A stretch of DNA of 64,000 nucleotides from assembly GCF_036669915.1 (NCBI RefSeq), contig NC_089318.1, positions 23,342,725-23,406,724 on the forward strand, written 5' to 3'. Below, one piece after another: positions 1 to 11,164 of this stretch. The position numbers and the translations under genes were made by a program. The DNA comes from Pocillopora verrucosa. Taxonomy: Eukaryota > Cnidaria > Anthozoa > Scleractinia > Pocilloporidae. Position 1 is the stretch's first letter. Each line of letters opens with the position of its first letter. The notes below the pieces were generated by a model. That model saw nothing but the letters and a program-made list of their open reading frames with translations, did not search any database and had not been told where the DNA came from.

Positions 1-1860
1 CCACTGCAAAATGAAACACAATGGAACAACTCTAAGATCAGTTAATCCTAAAAACGCTCCATCTTTATAGGCTTCTCCGTTTTAATTAGCCTATAGTGTT
101 TTACTTTCGCTTTTATACCACACACAATGTCCCCAGCTGACCCATCATTTACTTGGCCTAACTGGCAGTGTCACGCAAGGCTTGTTCGATTGGTAAGTTG
201 ACCAGCCCAACTGGCAGGATTGATTCGTAAACTTGCGTGTATTGGAGACTTCCTAGCCTTACTGGCAGTTCCATGCAAAGTTTGTTTCATTTGTAAGTTT
301 TCTGACCTGAGTGTTATGATCGATTCGCACACGTTGGTATATGGTAGATTGTGCGAAAAAAGTAGCAGACCTCTCAGCCTAAATGGCAGTCTGGAAAAAA
401 GATAGTGGAGATGACGGAAAGTTTGTGTCTTTCTGTTCTTTCTAGGTCCTCCCAAATAAACTTATTTGTTGCTTTTTTTCTGTGAGGTGGAGTTATTTAT
501 TTCAAAATTTTCATACGCAGTTTCACTGAATGACAGCATCACATGCTTTGCGATTAGCAATCAAAGTCACTCTTCTCAGTTTTCCAATGTTTTAGATTAA
601 AAAGTTTTACAGCAAAATCATAAACTAAGGGTAATCTTGTTAAAAAAAGCGAAAACTACGGTTCCACTTTCTTTTTCCCCGAATATTTTCTGCACCTATT
701 TTAATTTACAACACTTTCAACCACCTTCTTTCCCAGAGCTTCCCCCACTGACGTCAGAGGACACTAGATCCCAGATCTCCTTTTTTACACAGCCGTAGAA
801 TCGTAGATGGTTATTTTTATCCAACTGCGTAATCGTTTTGAAATTGAAAGAAATAAAAAAATGGGGTAAGGGGCACTTTAACGTTCTGCAAGAGTTTGTA
901 ATCTCTTGCGTTCTGTTAGTTAGAATTCTACCACAGGAACTGAATAATTTCAAAGTATCAAAGAGAAAATCTATTTTTATTGGCCTAAAAGCTCCAGTAT
1001 TCCAGTGGTGCTTTTAAGATTCAACATTTTGAAACGACGCGAATTTCACATTTTTTAACTAGCACCGATTGTTAGACTTAGACAAGAGAGACAGAGAGGG
1101 CCGAGATAAGGCTGGTGTTTCCTCCCAAGTTACCTCTAGGAAACACGGGCGAGTGATGAAAACTTACTTTAGGTACGCTTATTGTTCTTTTCTCCCTCAA
1201 TGAACGTCGTTGAAGTGCGTAGGTCCTGGGCATGAGAATTGGAATGCGACATAAATAAATTAAACTGTTCGTTGTCACGCGAGGCCCAGAATATATGTCG
1301 ACCGAACTAAACTTGATTTTCCCGCCGTGGTTGGCTACGTTCTATTCCTTCTTCACCGTAAAAGATTAAAGGTTTGTTTCCCTATTACTTTTTTCTTGTA
1401 AAATATCTCTCAAAGGACGGAAAATTGCCTTAAACATGATTTGTGGACAAAGTCTTTCTTGACTAGAGAGCTAGGGACACGTCGAAATGCTTATCCTTTG
1501 AGTTACCATTCTGTCGAATGTCGAATGCATACATAAGGTCATACATTGCTTATTTTAAAATCTTAGGGTAAACATTGGCAATCGAAAATTCTTATAATTT
1601 TTGATAATTGCGCAATATAAGTCTATAAACCCTAATGAAGCTGTCTAAAAAGCGATGTTTTGAAAGAGTCTAATTTATCTGGAGATTCAGAGACAGCATT
1701 TTACCACTGAACATAGTTCTCTCTGTTCGGATGATTTAATAAACAGAGAGCCAAATGCTAGTATAATACACAAATGCTTATCACGCTTAATATTCAGCTG
1801 TTACTGTAAACTCTTTAAAATTACAGTCATTGCTTGGGCCAATTTGACGTCTATTGTGTA
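1..1860. repeat. Copy 1 of a segmental duplication (3' flank of a HEPN/NHL gene)
   Basis: From about base 11 this segment matches 14215-15845 closely, with small indels (about 170 bases present near 520-690 and about 55 bases near 1595-1650 that copy 2 lacks). Copy 2 starts 30-40 bases after the stop of the HEPN/NHL gene ending at 14186, so this copy is probably the 3' flank of another family member left of the window. No convincing coding region is seen; the open frames here are shared non-coding sequence. Confidence 0.85.
455..460 (+). terminator. Candidate polyadenylation signal AATAAA (off-window HEPN/NHL gene)
   Basis: AATAAA followed by a T-rich stretch, at the same place as 14666-14671 in the duplicate. 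If the duplication includes a gene's 3' UTR, this would end the message of the gene left of the window. Confidence 0.35.
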
Positions 1861-1862
1861 TT

Positions 1863-1888
1863 ACTATTATTATTATTATTATTATTGT
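1863..1888. repeat. ATT trinucleotide microsatellite
   Basis: Run of tandem ATT units directly after the end of the duplicated block. Confidence 0.9.
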
Positions 1889-2021
1889 AAGCCACACAAA
1901 AATTAACGAATGCTGTGTCTTTCTTATTCGTACTCTGAGATGTCACAAATTGCGTGAGATCTTATAGATCGGTTGCGAAAGAGACTATTAAAAAGGGCGT
2001 AAAAACGCGTTTCATTTGCGT

Positions 2022-5000
2022 TCAACTCAGTATTCCTTTGGCTTTGAGGTCATCAATCAGCTTCTTGACGGCGTGTTCCTTAGCGCCTTGAGCGCTGTTG
2101 TAGTCTCTGGCTTTCACACTTGTTCCACTCTCCACATCCCAGGCGGTACCGTCATACACCCACTTGAGTTTATGAAATCGACCTTCAGCTTTATAATTGA
2201 TCACACGACCCTTGAACTTGTGCTAAACAAAAGGATAATTGATTATGATGATGAAAAGAAAACAAAACTCTCCTTAGCTCAATACCAGCTGATTTCGAAA
2301 AACTCTAACCGCGTCTAAGGTATTTGTCTGCATTATTACCATAATCCACGGTTTAGAAGCAAGTAATCCCCGTACTTTACCGTCAAAACATCGTCATATT
2401 TTTTTCAGGTCCAATCTTAAAACTCCGAAGAAAAAGTTGGGTTTTGATAAAACATCTTTTAAAAGCCAGTTTTCTCTCTCATGAAGGCACGAGAAAGGTC
2501 TTTAAAGAAAAAAATGAAGATTTTTAAAATTACAATTTTTTTCTCGTTGATCTCCTTCGAAGCTGAACATGATCTCACTCAGATTTTGATTTATTTCTAA
2601 AATGCTTTTGTGCAAGAGATGAATCCAACTTGAAGACAATCAAATACGGACGTACAAGCAAAGTGACTGATTTAAAGGGATCGAAGACTGATAATATATT
2701 GAGAAGATTTGACTAGTTTTGATTTACCACATTTCGATATCGAGGTTTGTGCGACTTTGCTAAATTTTAATTCATGAAGAATAATTTTCCCTTCAAGTCT
2801 ACCTATCCACTGGCGTCAATTTCGCTTACCTTGCATATTTAACACGAAGGTCTGTTTCCTTGAATAAGATACTAGCTATTACAACAATTTCGAAAATACC
2901 AAGAAAATGAAAGAGGGGTTTTTCCAAAGTCATGACGTCAGGAAAAGTAAAACAAGCTTGCCATAACATATCAACCGGAACTGATTTAAATAAACGTACT
3001 TTAATGGACAAACCTGCTTTTTTTCTCAACTGCCTTCAGTGCAGTTTAATGTACAGTGTTTATGATTTTGCTGGCTTGTCCAATCATAAAAAACTTTGCG
3101 AAGCAATGATCGAATCCTTCGATTAAGAATCTTTCCAATTTTGCTTCAACAAAGGTGAGAGAGTGGTGATTTTCATTTCGTTAATTCAAAACCAATCTAA
3201 ACAGTGACGTAAAGCTAGTCCAAAACAATATCAACAGCAGCAGATGGTTAAAACAAAAAAATTTGACGTCGTGATCGAATCCTTTGATACGAATCGTTTC
3301 GATCTTGCTTAAGCATGCGTTTAAGGTGGGAGAGTAGTGATTTTCATTTCGTTAACTCAAAACCGATCTATACAGCGACGTAAAGCTAGTCCTAAACAAT
3401 CATTGTTTGGGACTAGCTTTACGTAATCAATTTTCTATAGTTTCATGTGGGTTGAGTTCCAAATTCTAATTCAACCTGGAATAGTGGACAGGAAAAGCCA
3501 CCTCGTGGGTTGTCTACTGCTAAATAATTATTGTTGTTGTTATTATTATTATTATTATTATTACTAATATTATTATTATTATTACTATTATCATTATTAT
3601 TATATAAAATTTGGCGGCCTCGAATTTGAGAAAGTGGTGTTGAACAATCTAATTATCAATTACGATGAAAAGAAATATAATTAAAAATTGTGTCAGCAAT
3701 GAAAAGATGGACAAAAAGAGAAGGAAATGCAAACTTCATACTACTAATTATCATTTTGAATTTGGGACATCAAAATAGTTGATAGAACCTATCGGGAAGG
3801 TTTCCTTAAGGAACTGAAATTAAAGCGTTGAGTACATATTAAGTTATAATACCTGGCCTGATTCACTAGTGACTGAGTGCAGCAAAGACCACAATATATC
3901 TGGACTGTTTCTTCCCGAGTTTGCTCCACTATTCATAACAGGTTCTCGGTCTGAAACAAACGAAGTGTTACCATTAAAGGTGAGACTTTTATAGGGTGCC
4001 ATACAGGACAGTATTATATAGCAACAATTATATACCGTTAATGAAATATATGTGGCTATGATGAATTTATGTAGGCATTGTTTCATATATTTGGGGCTAT
4101 AATCACATATGTATTCATCCAATTACAAATATATTTAGAGTATATGGCAAAAATTTACGCCCTATTTCATTCACATTCATCGAGGGCATTGCAAAGTTAT
4201 GTATGGGTCATTGCTTACAAATATATATAGTTATTTTTCCTGCTATCAAATTGGATCAGCAGTGATACTTAACTGCTTTACAAAAATATATACGGCTATT
4301 GCACCTGCTATCGATTTGTTTAGCGGTAATACTAATCATTTTTGCAACGTTCGATCCCTTCGCTCTTTCATCACGCTTGTTGAAACCTTCACCTGTTATT
4401 CTATTCCATTTTACATCATGACTACATTAACTAACTGTTCAAACTCAAGTGTAAACATATTTTTATTATTCAGGCTCTTATAATGTACTTTTTTCAACTT
4501 TGTAACAAATTAATTGCAACACAAACTTTACTCCCAAAATTGAACAGCATTTTCAAACAACATATTGTTTAACTGTTTTGTTTACAAAGGTCAATGTGTT
4601 TTCAAAACTTTGACTTTAAGACGTTCATGTGTACTTAGTTGCCAAGCCTTTGATTTGGAGTGCAGCTGAAGGTGACCTTGTTGTGATAGAGATCAGTATC
4701 TATTTAAAAAGCAGTGAGGTTTGTATCATAACAAGGTCAACCTTAACCTCACTCCTGTTCAAAGGCTTGGCAACCAAGCACACAACTGTAAAATGGACTA
4801 TTAAGGTTGACAGATCAAACAGTTGGATTTCTCCTTTTCTGTAACATAGCTGCTTAAAGCTGTGTAATCTGATTTGAAAACGACAATTCTTACTTTTCTA
4901 CAAAATTTGAAAACAGTGGGATTAAAAATTTCCAAATGCATTAATCCGAATAAAAAAGAAGGCAACATTTTTAAGATGATCTTTAACAGTGGAAAACAGT

Positions 5001-8000
5001 GGATTTAAATTTCCCATATCCTACTCAATCACATTGCAAGCTTGTGATCAATGCTCTTTTAAATGCCCATATGCATCATGAGCTACAGGGAAAATGATCT
5101 TGTTAAAACAACCATCTGCCTGAAAAAGCTGTCGAGTAGAACCACCACTGAACAAGCTGCCAGTTGCAAATTTCACTAATGTGCTCACAATTGGTTTTCC
5201 AGTGCCCTCATCTAAATGAAAGAAAAAAAATACACTTTTAGTATCAGCTACTTTCCTGCGATCCTCTTGGAATTGTCACAGCCCAGGGGGAGGGGCAACT
5301 CCCCTCAAAACAGGAAAGGGATGGTTTTTGGGGTCTAAATCTTTGAAATGAATGCACTGTCGAATGCATGCAAGTCTTGCACAGAACAAAAGTGTTCATG
5401 CAGGATTTCTTTTAGCTCTGGTCATTAACTGGTATTTTTGAGATTTAACAGACTCACAGAACTATTCAACAATGAGACTAAAAGCACTTTATCAAAATGT
5501 CTTTTAACCCTTTAACTTCCAGAAGTGATCAACATGAAACTTCTCCTTGTAATATCCTCACATTATCCAGCAAACATGTAATGAGAATATTCAAACTAAT
5601 CAGGTAGAAGCTGTTATATTGATCTAACACCCAGTTCTCATAAATAATTTACAAGGAAATGTGTAGCAGGTAGAGGGGAGAATTAACAATCAGATCCTGT
5701 GAATTGAAGGGTCAGGGATTGAAAAAAGTGTCTAAGGCTTTGATATTTTGATACTGTCATGATAATTTGATAACTTAGTAGTTTGATATGAGATTCTGAT
5801 ATCATTTGAGTTGATATTACAATCTGATAACTTGATACTCTAAACTCTATTTTAGAGTTAAGACTTTCACAAGGAAGCAACCACACAGTTTTCTGTGAAA
5901 ATAGCCCACTTATCATCTCTCCATCTAATTCCTGATCTGGTATAAGGGACAGCTCAATCAATTGCACATCTATGCCTGTCATTATTTTAACTCTGAGCAG
6001 AAATGATGAAAAAAATGGGAATAAAAATAATTTCATTGTGGACTTCTTTTGAACCACCATTAACTTACACATTTGAGTAGGTGGGGTACAAATCAGACAA
6101 TTACTAGCACTTAGCACCTCTTGGGGCACATATTAATTGTAATGCACCTATCAATTGAAAGTAAAATATCGTCAGGTATCTCATCAAAGTCCCAAGGGTG
6201 GGGAGAAAACACCCTGCCCCTCACACACATATTATTATTATTGCTTAATATCTAATGTAAATTTTAATAAATTATTAAAATACAAGGTGACTTTGTACTA
6301 TTTTTCATGCAAAACTGTTGTATTGATTTCAGTAAATTTTGCCGTGACAATAGACACTAGTAGATCTTATTTATCTTGTGTATTTCACGGTTTTTGAGTT
6401 TTTTTTTTAATTAAAAAAAAAATCTATGTTAGCATACAGAGAGTGGTATGTTGCTTGTGCCAATCACATCATTTAGGGTATGTATCTCACACCAATCAGA
6501 GCATCATTTTTGTTCTTTGGTTTGAGAGGTGTTCAAATTTCAATCTACCAACACACAATCTACCACAAAATACTTGTGTGTGATGTAATTGAACATTTGC
6601 GTTCTTTTCCACATTAATACTCTTCTTTCCTTTTGTAAAAATGTAGACATCACTTACAATGTTTCAAGTAATCCACCCACCCCAAAAAATTAACTCTTGC
6701 ATGCATAGCATGCCTATGTTTTTGTTTGCAATCACTCAAAGGGGAAAGAGGACAAATACAGAGTGGAAATGTCAAACTAAACATAAGTTATCAGTTTCAC
6801 TTACTTGGGTTCACAGGTAATCTTTCCCAGAGATTCGATCTTTGTGTCAAAGGCGCTCACCAATTCATTATAAACCACTCTTAAGCGGACCAATTCTTCT
6901 CGAAAGTAAAACAGCTGATTACGTGGCCCAGCCGTAGAAAATCCGCCTTTTCCTTCCCTCGAGGAAAAGATTCAGATCATGTGGCCATCTAGTTAACACA
7001 ACCTCCTTGCACTGTCTCTCTTACGGCTACTTCCACATGTAGTGGGCCCCCAGGTCGTTCATAATGCGTACCGAGGAGGGGTACTTACGAGTGTCCTTGT
7101 GCTTGTACTGGTTGTTCTGTTTGCACTGAGGTTTGAACTGGAGTTTGAACTGATGTAATTAGGACTGTAGAAGATCTGGATGAACCTTCACCCAGTGAAC
7201 GTCGTACTTTCAATGCTTCCTTAAAGTTCAATAATCTGATGCACATGACTCTCTTAGTTTTGAGAAGTGGATGGATGTTGTAAAGATGGAGAACTCCTCA
7301 TCCACTGCATTCGATTGCAGGCTTAACGCTAAAAGTATCGCTGACCTAACTTGATAGCGGGCACAATAACCGTATAAGGGCATAAGTATTTGCCGTATAC
7401 TCTAAATATATTTGTAATTGGATGAATATATATGTAATTAGCCCCAAATATATGAAACAATGCCATACATATATTCATCATAGCCATATCTATTTCATTT
7501 ACCGTAGATATTTGTTGCTATATAATATTGTCCTATACGGTAACCTATATACTTTTGCAAGAAACAACGGACATTTTAATAACTAATTCATTAAATGTTT
7601 GTTAAATGGTATTTTTCAATCCAAATAAAAGGGCTGGTTAATTAAGTCGTTGTGGAGGAAACCGGAGTGGAAACCATCTTCAGTCCAGCAAAACGGTTAA
7701 GCTAAACGTTGGTTTTGTGAAAAAGTAAAGTAGGCTTAAACCTTAGAGTTAACAATTATATTCCCTTAACCTTCATTTGGTGCTCTTCCCATATCGCTGC
7801 TCGGGTAATGCGACCATCCCTCAAACACAGCTGGTGTACGAAGCATGTTTTTGACAACAGAAGCTGCCATGGCACTGGCAAAAGGCTTCCAGTCCTCAGT
7901 CAGAGAGGCCGTGCCGTCTACATAACTAGAAACGCCTTTGATTACCACCCACTCCATCTTCAGGACATGAGCTGCACTGAAAACACCTGTGGAAGGACAC

Positions 8001-9501
8001 ATTGAAGTTTATGATAACCGTTGTGTAATTACCGGATGTGAAAAATAATTCTCTCAGCTTCACTGAATTTATTGAATTGTAACTTGACTCGGCTTAGGCT
8101 TGAGATGTCACGGGCCGTAGTTTTAAGAGGACAGCACATTGACAGATTGTGACTTTGGTTATGCTACATGTGCGTGTAATCCATGCGACACTAGAAAAAT
8201 TAGTACCAGATTGATCAGGCTTCCGTATCGTGCTTGTATAGTCTAACCTCTTCATTCCTCTTTTTAACGTGATTAAGCATAATTATCCTGTTTCTATTAC
8301 GTTTTCGGTCGATTAGAACTTACTGAATCGTAACACACTGTTATTTTAAGAAAAGTCGTGACGATGGAAACTGACAACATTATCATTATTGAACGTTTCG
8401 GGTAAAGCACGGAGTATACACACTGGAACTGATTCCGAACAAACTTGGATATCAAACTGAACAAAATTATTCCTTCTTAGTGATAACCAAGTAACAGAGG
8501 CCGCAAAACGAAGGAATTCGCTGAAATAGTCGATGAAGCGAGGAAAGTGAAAGTAAACATGTTAGCGTGATCGATGATCGATTGACTTGCAGCTGTTGAT
8601 CACTGAGACTATCGTGGTCAGCGAGCACTATCTTAAACACGCGAAGGTAGGCTCTCAGCAGGCAAACAGAGCTTAAGTGTTGAACTGTTTCGTCAAACTA
8701 AGCAACCCCGGATGATCAAACTCTGTATTAACGCTTACTTCTTTGCGCTCTGCTGACGAAAAACAACCTATCAATCTCACCTTGTCCATCCATTTCGACT
8801 GCGATTGCGTTGGGGTAGCGCTCTACGAGTTCGCGCCTTCTCTTTTCGGAGTCAATCTCTTCTGGTCCGCTCAAAAATTCTCCATCACTATGAACTTTAA
8901 CTAATTCTCCTTCTTCTTCGTTCTTTAAAGGGGCCTTCCAGCCATAACCAGCGCATTGTATTAAGCCAGAGATGTAGGCACTAACTGGTACACAGAAGCC
9001 AAGCGGATAAACTCCCTGATTCGTCACTCTTTTGTCTGCGTAAGTTGTCAGTTTTGCGGAAACGACAACATCTCCTAGCTTGGTCTTGTCCCGGTGCAAT
9101 GCTCCACAACAACCGACACAAAACACAGCTTTGGGTCGTAATTTCTTCACAGTATTCTGTACTGCGATTAGCGCTCCTCCCGGGTTTGTCGCTCCCTCTG
9201 AACATTTGAATAAAGCGACTTTCAGTTTCGTATCTCCGACTTCACCCATCTCTCCGAAATACACAAAACCGAGGCCATTCCAGTAGCTTTGAAAGGCATT
9301 TGTTAGATTGAAGTAACAGCTTCGAAACTCGATGTCTTTCACAGTTAGGAGCAGGATATCTATCGGAAGCTGGACATCCTCGAACCTCTTAAAGTTATTT
9401 TCAATATCGCTTTCCTTTGGGATTTCATTTTTCAGTTCTGGCGGCATTTTGTTGAGGTATGGTGAGATACTTTCACTACCAGTTTCGCTTGTTGACAACA
9501 T
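2022..9501 (-). CDS. Nucleoside-phosphorylase-fold protein, paralogue 1 (no membrane exon seen)
   Basis: Coding exons on the minus strand: 9501-8781, 7986-7771, 3950-3853 and 2222-2022. Phases agree at every junction and give 411 codons plus stop. Exons 1-2 carry a PNP/UDP-phosphorylase-like domain: glycine-rich VGCCGALHRD near residue 130, LGDVVVSAKL after it, and EMDGQG joined to a VVIKGVSSYVDG segment as in 5'-methylthioadenosine/S-adenosylhomocysteine nucleosidases. The last exon encodes a small domain with the signature WVYDGTAWDVESG shared with the paralogue at 27841-22021. That paralogue has an extra 46-codon exon with a membrane helix between the second exon and the SGQ-ending exon. 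I find no equivalent here, and because that exon is phase 1-1 its absence keeps the frame. Enzyme activity is inferred from the fold only. Related domains are effector modules in immune-type proteins of several lineages. Confidence 0.8.
3100..3400. repeat. Local tandem duplication of about 165 bp ending in a hairpin
   Basis: The block from about 3100 to 3235 recurs at about 3268-3400 (shared GATCGAATCCTT, then GATTTTCATTTCGTTAA, then GACGTAAAGCTAGTCC). It lies in the last intron of the phosphorylase-fold gene and adjoins the palindrome at 3377-3424. Confidence 0.8.
3377..3424. repeat. Near-perfect palindrome (hairpin)
   Basis: CGTAAAGCTAGTCC at the left and GGACTAGCTTTACG at the right are reverse complements around a short centre; arms are about 22 bases. 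Confidence 0.85.
3536..3605. repeat. TTA/ATT microsatellite, interrupted
   Basis: About 70 bases of mostly ATT/TTA triplets, intronic. Confidence 0.9.
4628..4782. repeat. Imperfect fold-back repeat of about 150 bp
   Basis: GTTGCCAAGCCTTTGA at 4638 is the reverse complement of the sequence ending at 4774. The arms are about 55 bases and also share GACCTTGTT. It lies inside the larger inverted-repeat block and is probably a small MITE. Confidence 0.8.
5048..7246 (-). CDS. Small unrecognised three-exon gene nested in a phosphorylase intron
   Basis: Exon 1 is 7246-7089 (ATG, strong GTAAGT donor). Exon 2 starts at 6957 after a pyrimidine-rich tract and the phase agrees. Exon 3 is 5211-5048 and ends in TGA. 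Exon 1 is Ser/Thr/Gln-rich with a VQTPVQTSVQTEQPVQ run; exon 2 encodes a helical stretch with REELVRLRVVYNELVSAF; exon 3 encodes a compact tail ending FPVAHDAYGHLKEH. The strong exon 2 donor (after 6805) is out of phase with exon 3 and would give an immediate stop. A weaker GTGAAC donor after 6815 keeps the frame and gives about 154 codons; an unseen exon between them is also possible. The family is not recognised and no function is proposed. It could be cargo of the inverted-repeat block. Confidence 0.5.
5505..5715. repeat. Dispersed ~200 bp repeat, diverged copy
   Basis: Opens with AACCCTTTAACTTCC, contains GTAATGAGAATATTCAAA and ends GAGAATTAACAATCAGATC. It matches the copies at 22558 and 22920 along its length. 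Confidence 0.75.
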
Positions 9502-10523
9502 AGTTTGCTTTGTGCTTGATTAGCATTCAAAGTTACGTCACGCTTCTCAATTGTCCATTGTTTCAGATTTAGGGAAATTTCCCGGCAACGGCGGAAATTA
9601 CACTTTCAGATTCTATTTCTCTCCAGTAATATGTTCAAAGCTGATATGATAACAGCTTTAATACGATAAATAAAAACGATAATTTCTAAAACGCTCAAGA
9701 TATTTTTTCCAGGATAAAATAGCTCACCGGCTAATAAAGAATGAAGAAACAATTGTATAGTGATTTTATTCCATGCAGGATAATTTCTCGTCAATATTTA
9801 CCACTTTGGATGCTGTGACTTAAATTGAACTTCGAGTTAAGGAAGAGGGCAAGATCCACAAGGCTATAACTATGAATTATAGGTACCTCTACAACGTTGG
9901 GATTATGCATTAAATTAACTCACATTTCTTTGGATTGTTTATGTTTAAACCCACGTTGTGGTCATTTGAAAAATGTAAATGTCATTAGCAACTGGATTGA
10001 GTAGACTGCAACCACTCCAAGCCAAGATTTCGAGAGCTGTGGTGTCATCAACAAATTTAAGCTTCAATTTCAATCCTTCAGTAGGTTGTTAGTCATCAGG
10101 CCGTCAACAGGATAACACCAAGTTTTGTTCCTTGAGGAGGAATGCCACCTTTGGGGAATTTCCAATCTGACTAAAAAAAAAATTTCGATCCTTACAGACT
10201 GTCTCCTATCGGTCAAGATTGAAACTTCCTTGAAGTGCGTAGGCCCTGGGCATGAGAAATAACACGTGACAAAGAAATGATTCTTTTGTCACGCATTCAT
10301 AAAAAAATTTGTGCAGATCGACTCTTGGTAGCGAGCAGTGTTTGGCTACATTCTATTTCTTCTCCTCCGTGTGAGACCAAAGGTTTGTTTCCTATCGTTT
10401 GATATCTTTCAAAAGAACATTCTCTTTTAACATAAATTGCAGGCAAAGTTTTCCTCGAATGGACAGCTAGCGACCCAAATGGTCACTCTTAAAATTGTCA
10501 CCCAGAGCGGTAATTCGATAAAG
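9502..10523. other. Gene-poor spacer between divergent phosphorylase and HEPN/NHL genes
   Basis: No supportable coding region. About 10225-10480 is a diverged copy of about 1205-1450 and 15250-15490 (shared TGAAGTGCGTAGG, CTGGGCATGA and TTGGCTAC.TTCTATT), so part of the duplicated flank occurs a third time here. Confidence 0.6.
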
Positions 10524-11164
10524 GCGTAATATGTGACTAACACAGTCTACAGACTGTACGATTTTACGCCTCTGTCTGCGTCGGTGTACATACTAGAAGA
10601 TTTTAAGCCGTTAACTAACGCTGTAAAACCTCTCAGTATGTATATATACCGACTGGAAAAATTTACGCCGTTGGTAACTGGCGTAAAATCCTACATATAT
10701 ACACTACCGACTGGAAATAATATTATGCCGTTAGTTACTAGCGTAATATCTTATATACAATACCGACTGCAAGAAATTACGCCGTTTATATGTAATATTT
10801 TACGCCAGTAACTAACGGCATAATTTCATCCGCTCTGTACTATATATACTGCAAGATTTTACGCCAGTACATCCTACAGTACAGTACAGTACGCTAATTT
10901 CTTCCACTAGCTCGGTAATGTATATACAGTAAGATTTTACGCCAGTAACTAACGGCGTAATTTCTTCCAGTCGGCAATGTATATGTGTAAGATTTTACGC
11001 CAATAACTAACAGCGTAATTTCTTCCAGTCGGTGATGTATTTGATGTAAATTTTACGCCAGTTATATAATTTAATTATATATTATTTTATTGTGATTAAT
11101 GTACCGACGCAGATAGTGGCGAAAAATATTACAGTATATAAACCGTGTAAGTCACATATTACGC
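10524..11164. mobile_element. Fold-back/MITE-like element with 64 bp inverted ends and internal palindromic repeats
   Basis: The left end starts GCGTAATATGTGACTAACAC and runs to a TCTGCGTCGGTGTAC motif near 10589. The right end (11101-11164) is its imperfect reverse complement. Between them a unit with TTTTACGCC...AGTTACTAACGGCGTAA recurs in both orientations every 60-80 bases. There is no open frame of note. The open frame at 10533-10811 is only a translation of the repeat. A shorter relative lies at 57383-57569. Confidence 0.85.

Larger units (their letters stand above)
3977..7555. mobile_element. Inverted-repeat-bounded 3.6 kb block inside the phosphorylase intron
   Basis: About 3977-4145 and about 7383-7555 are inverted copies of each other (shared TTTGTAATTGGATGAATA, CCCCAAATATATGAAACAAT and TTGTTGCTATATAATA once one side is reverse-complemented). 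Similarity continues inward to about 4335 and 7285. The block sits in the intron between phosphorylase exons ending at 7771 and starting at 3950, and encloses a small three-exon gene (7246-5048). Long terminal inverted repeats suggest a DNA transposon or a composite fold-back. No transposase was recognised, and no clear target-site duplication was found. Confidence 0.65.

Noticed and set aside
171..455. ORFs repeated at 171-455 and 14418-14666
   Set aside because: They reflect a non-coding segmental duplication; the frames differ by stops and lack domain features.
3844..4122. Possible membrane helix of phosphorylase paralogue 1 in the ORF upstream of its 3950 exon
   Set aside because: The hydrophobic stretch lies in the terminal inverted repeat outside the clear splice acceptor at 3951 and has no similarity to the membrane exon of paralogue 2.
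5683..6129. 148-codon minus-strand ORF
   Set aside because: The C-terminal half translates a TTTGATA-rich simple repeat, no splice context fits, and the rest lacks a domain.
10533..10811. 92-codon plus-strand ORF
   Set aside because: It is a translation of tandem palindromic repeats (recurring YRL..FTPL) in a fold-back element.
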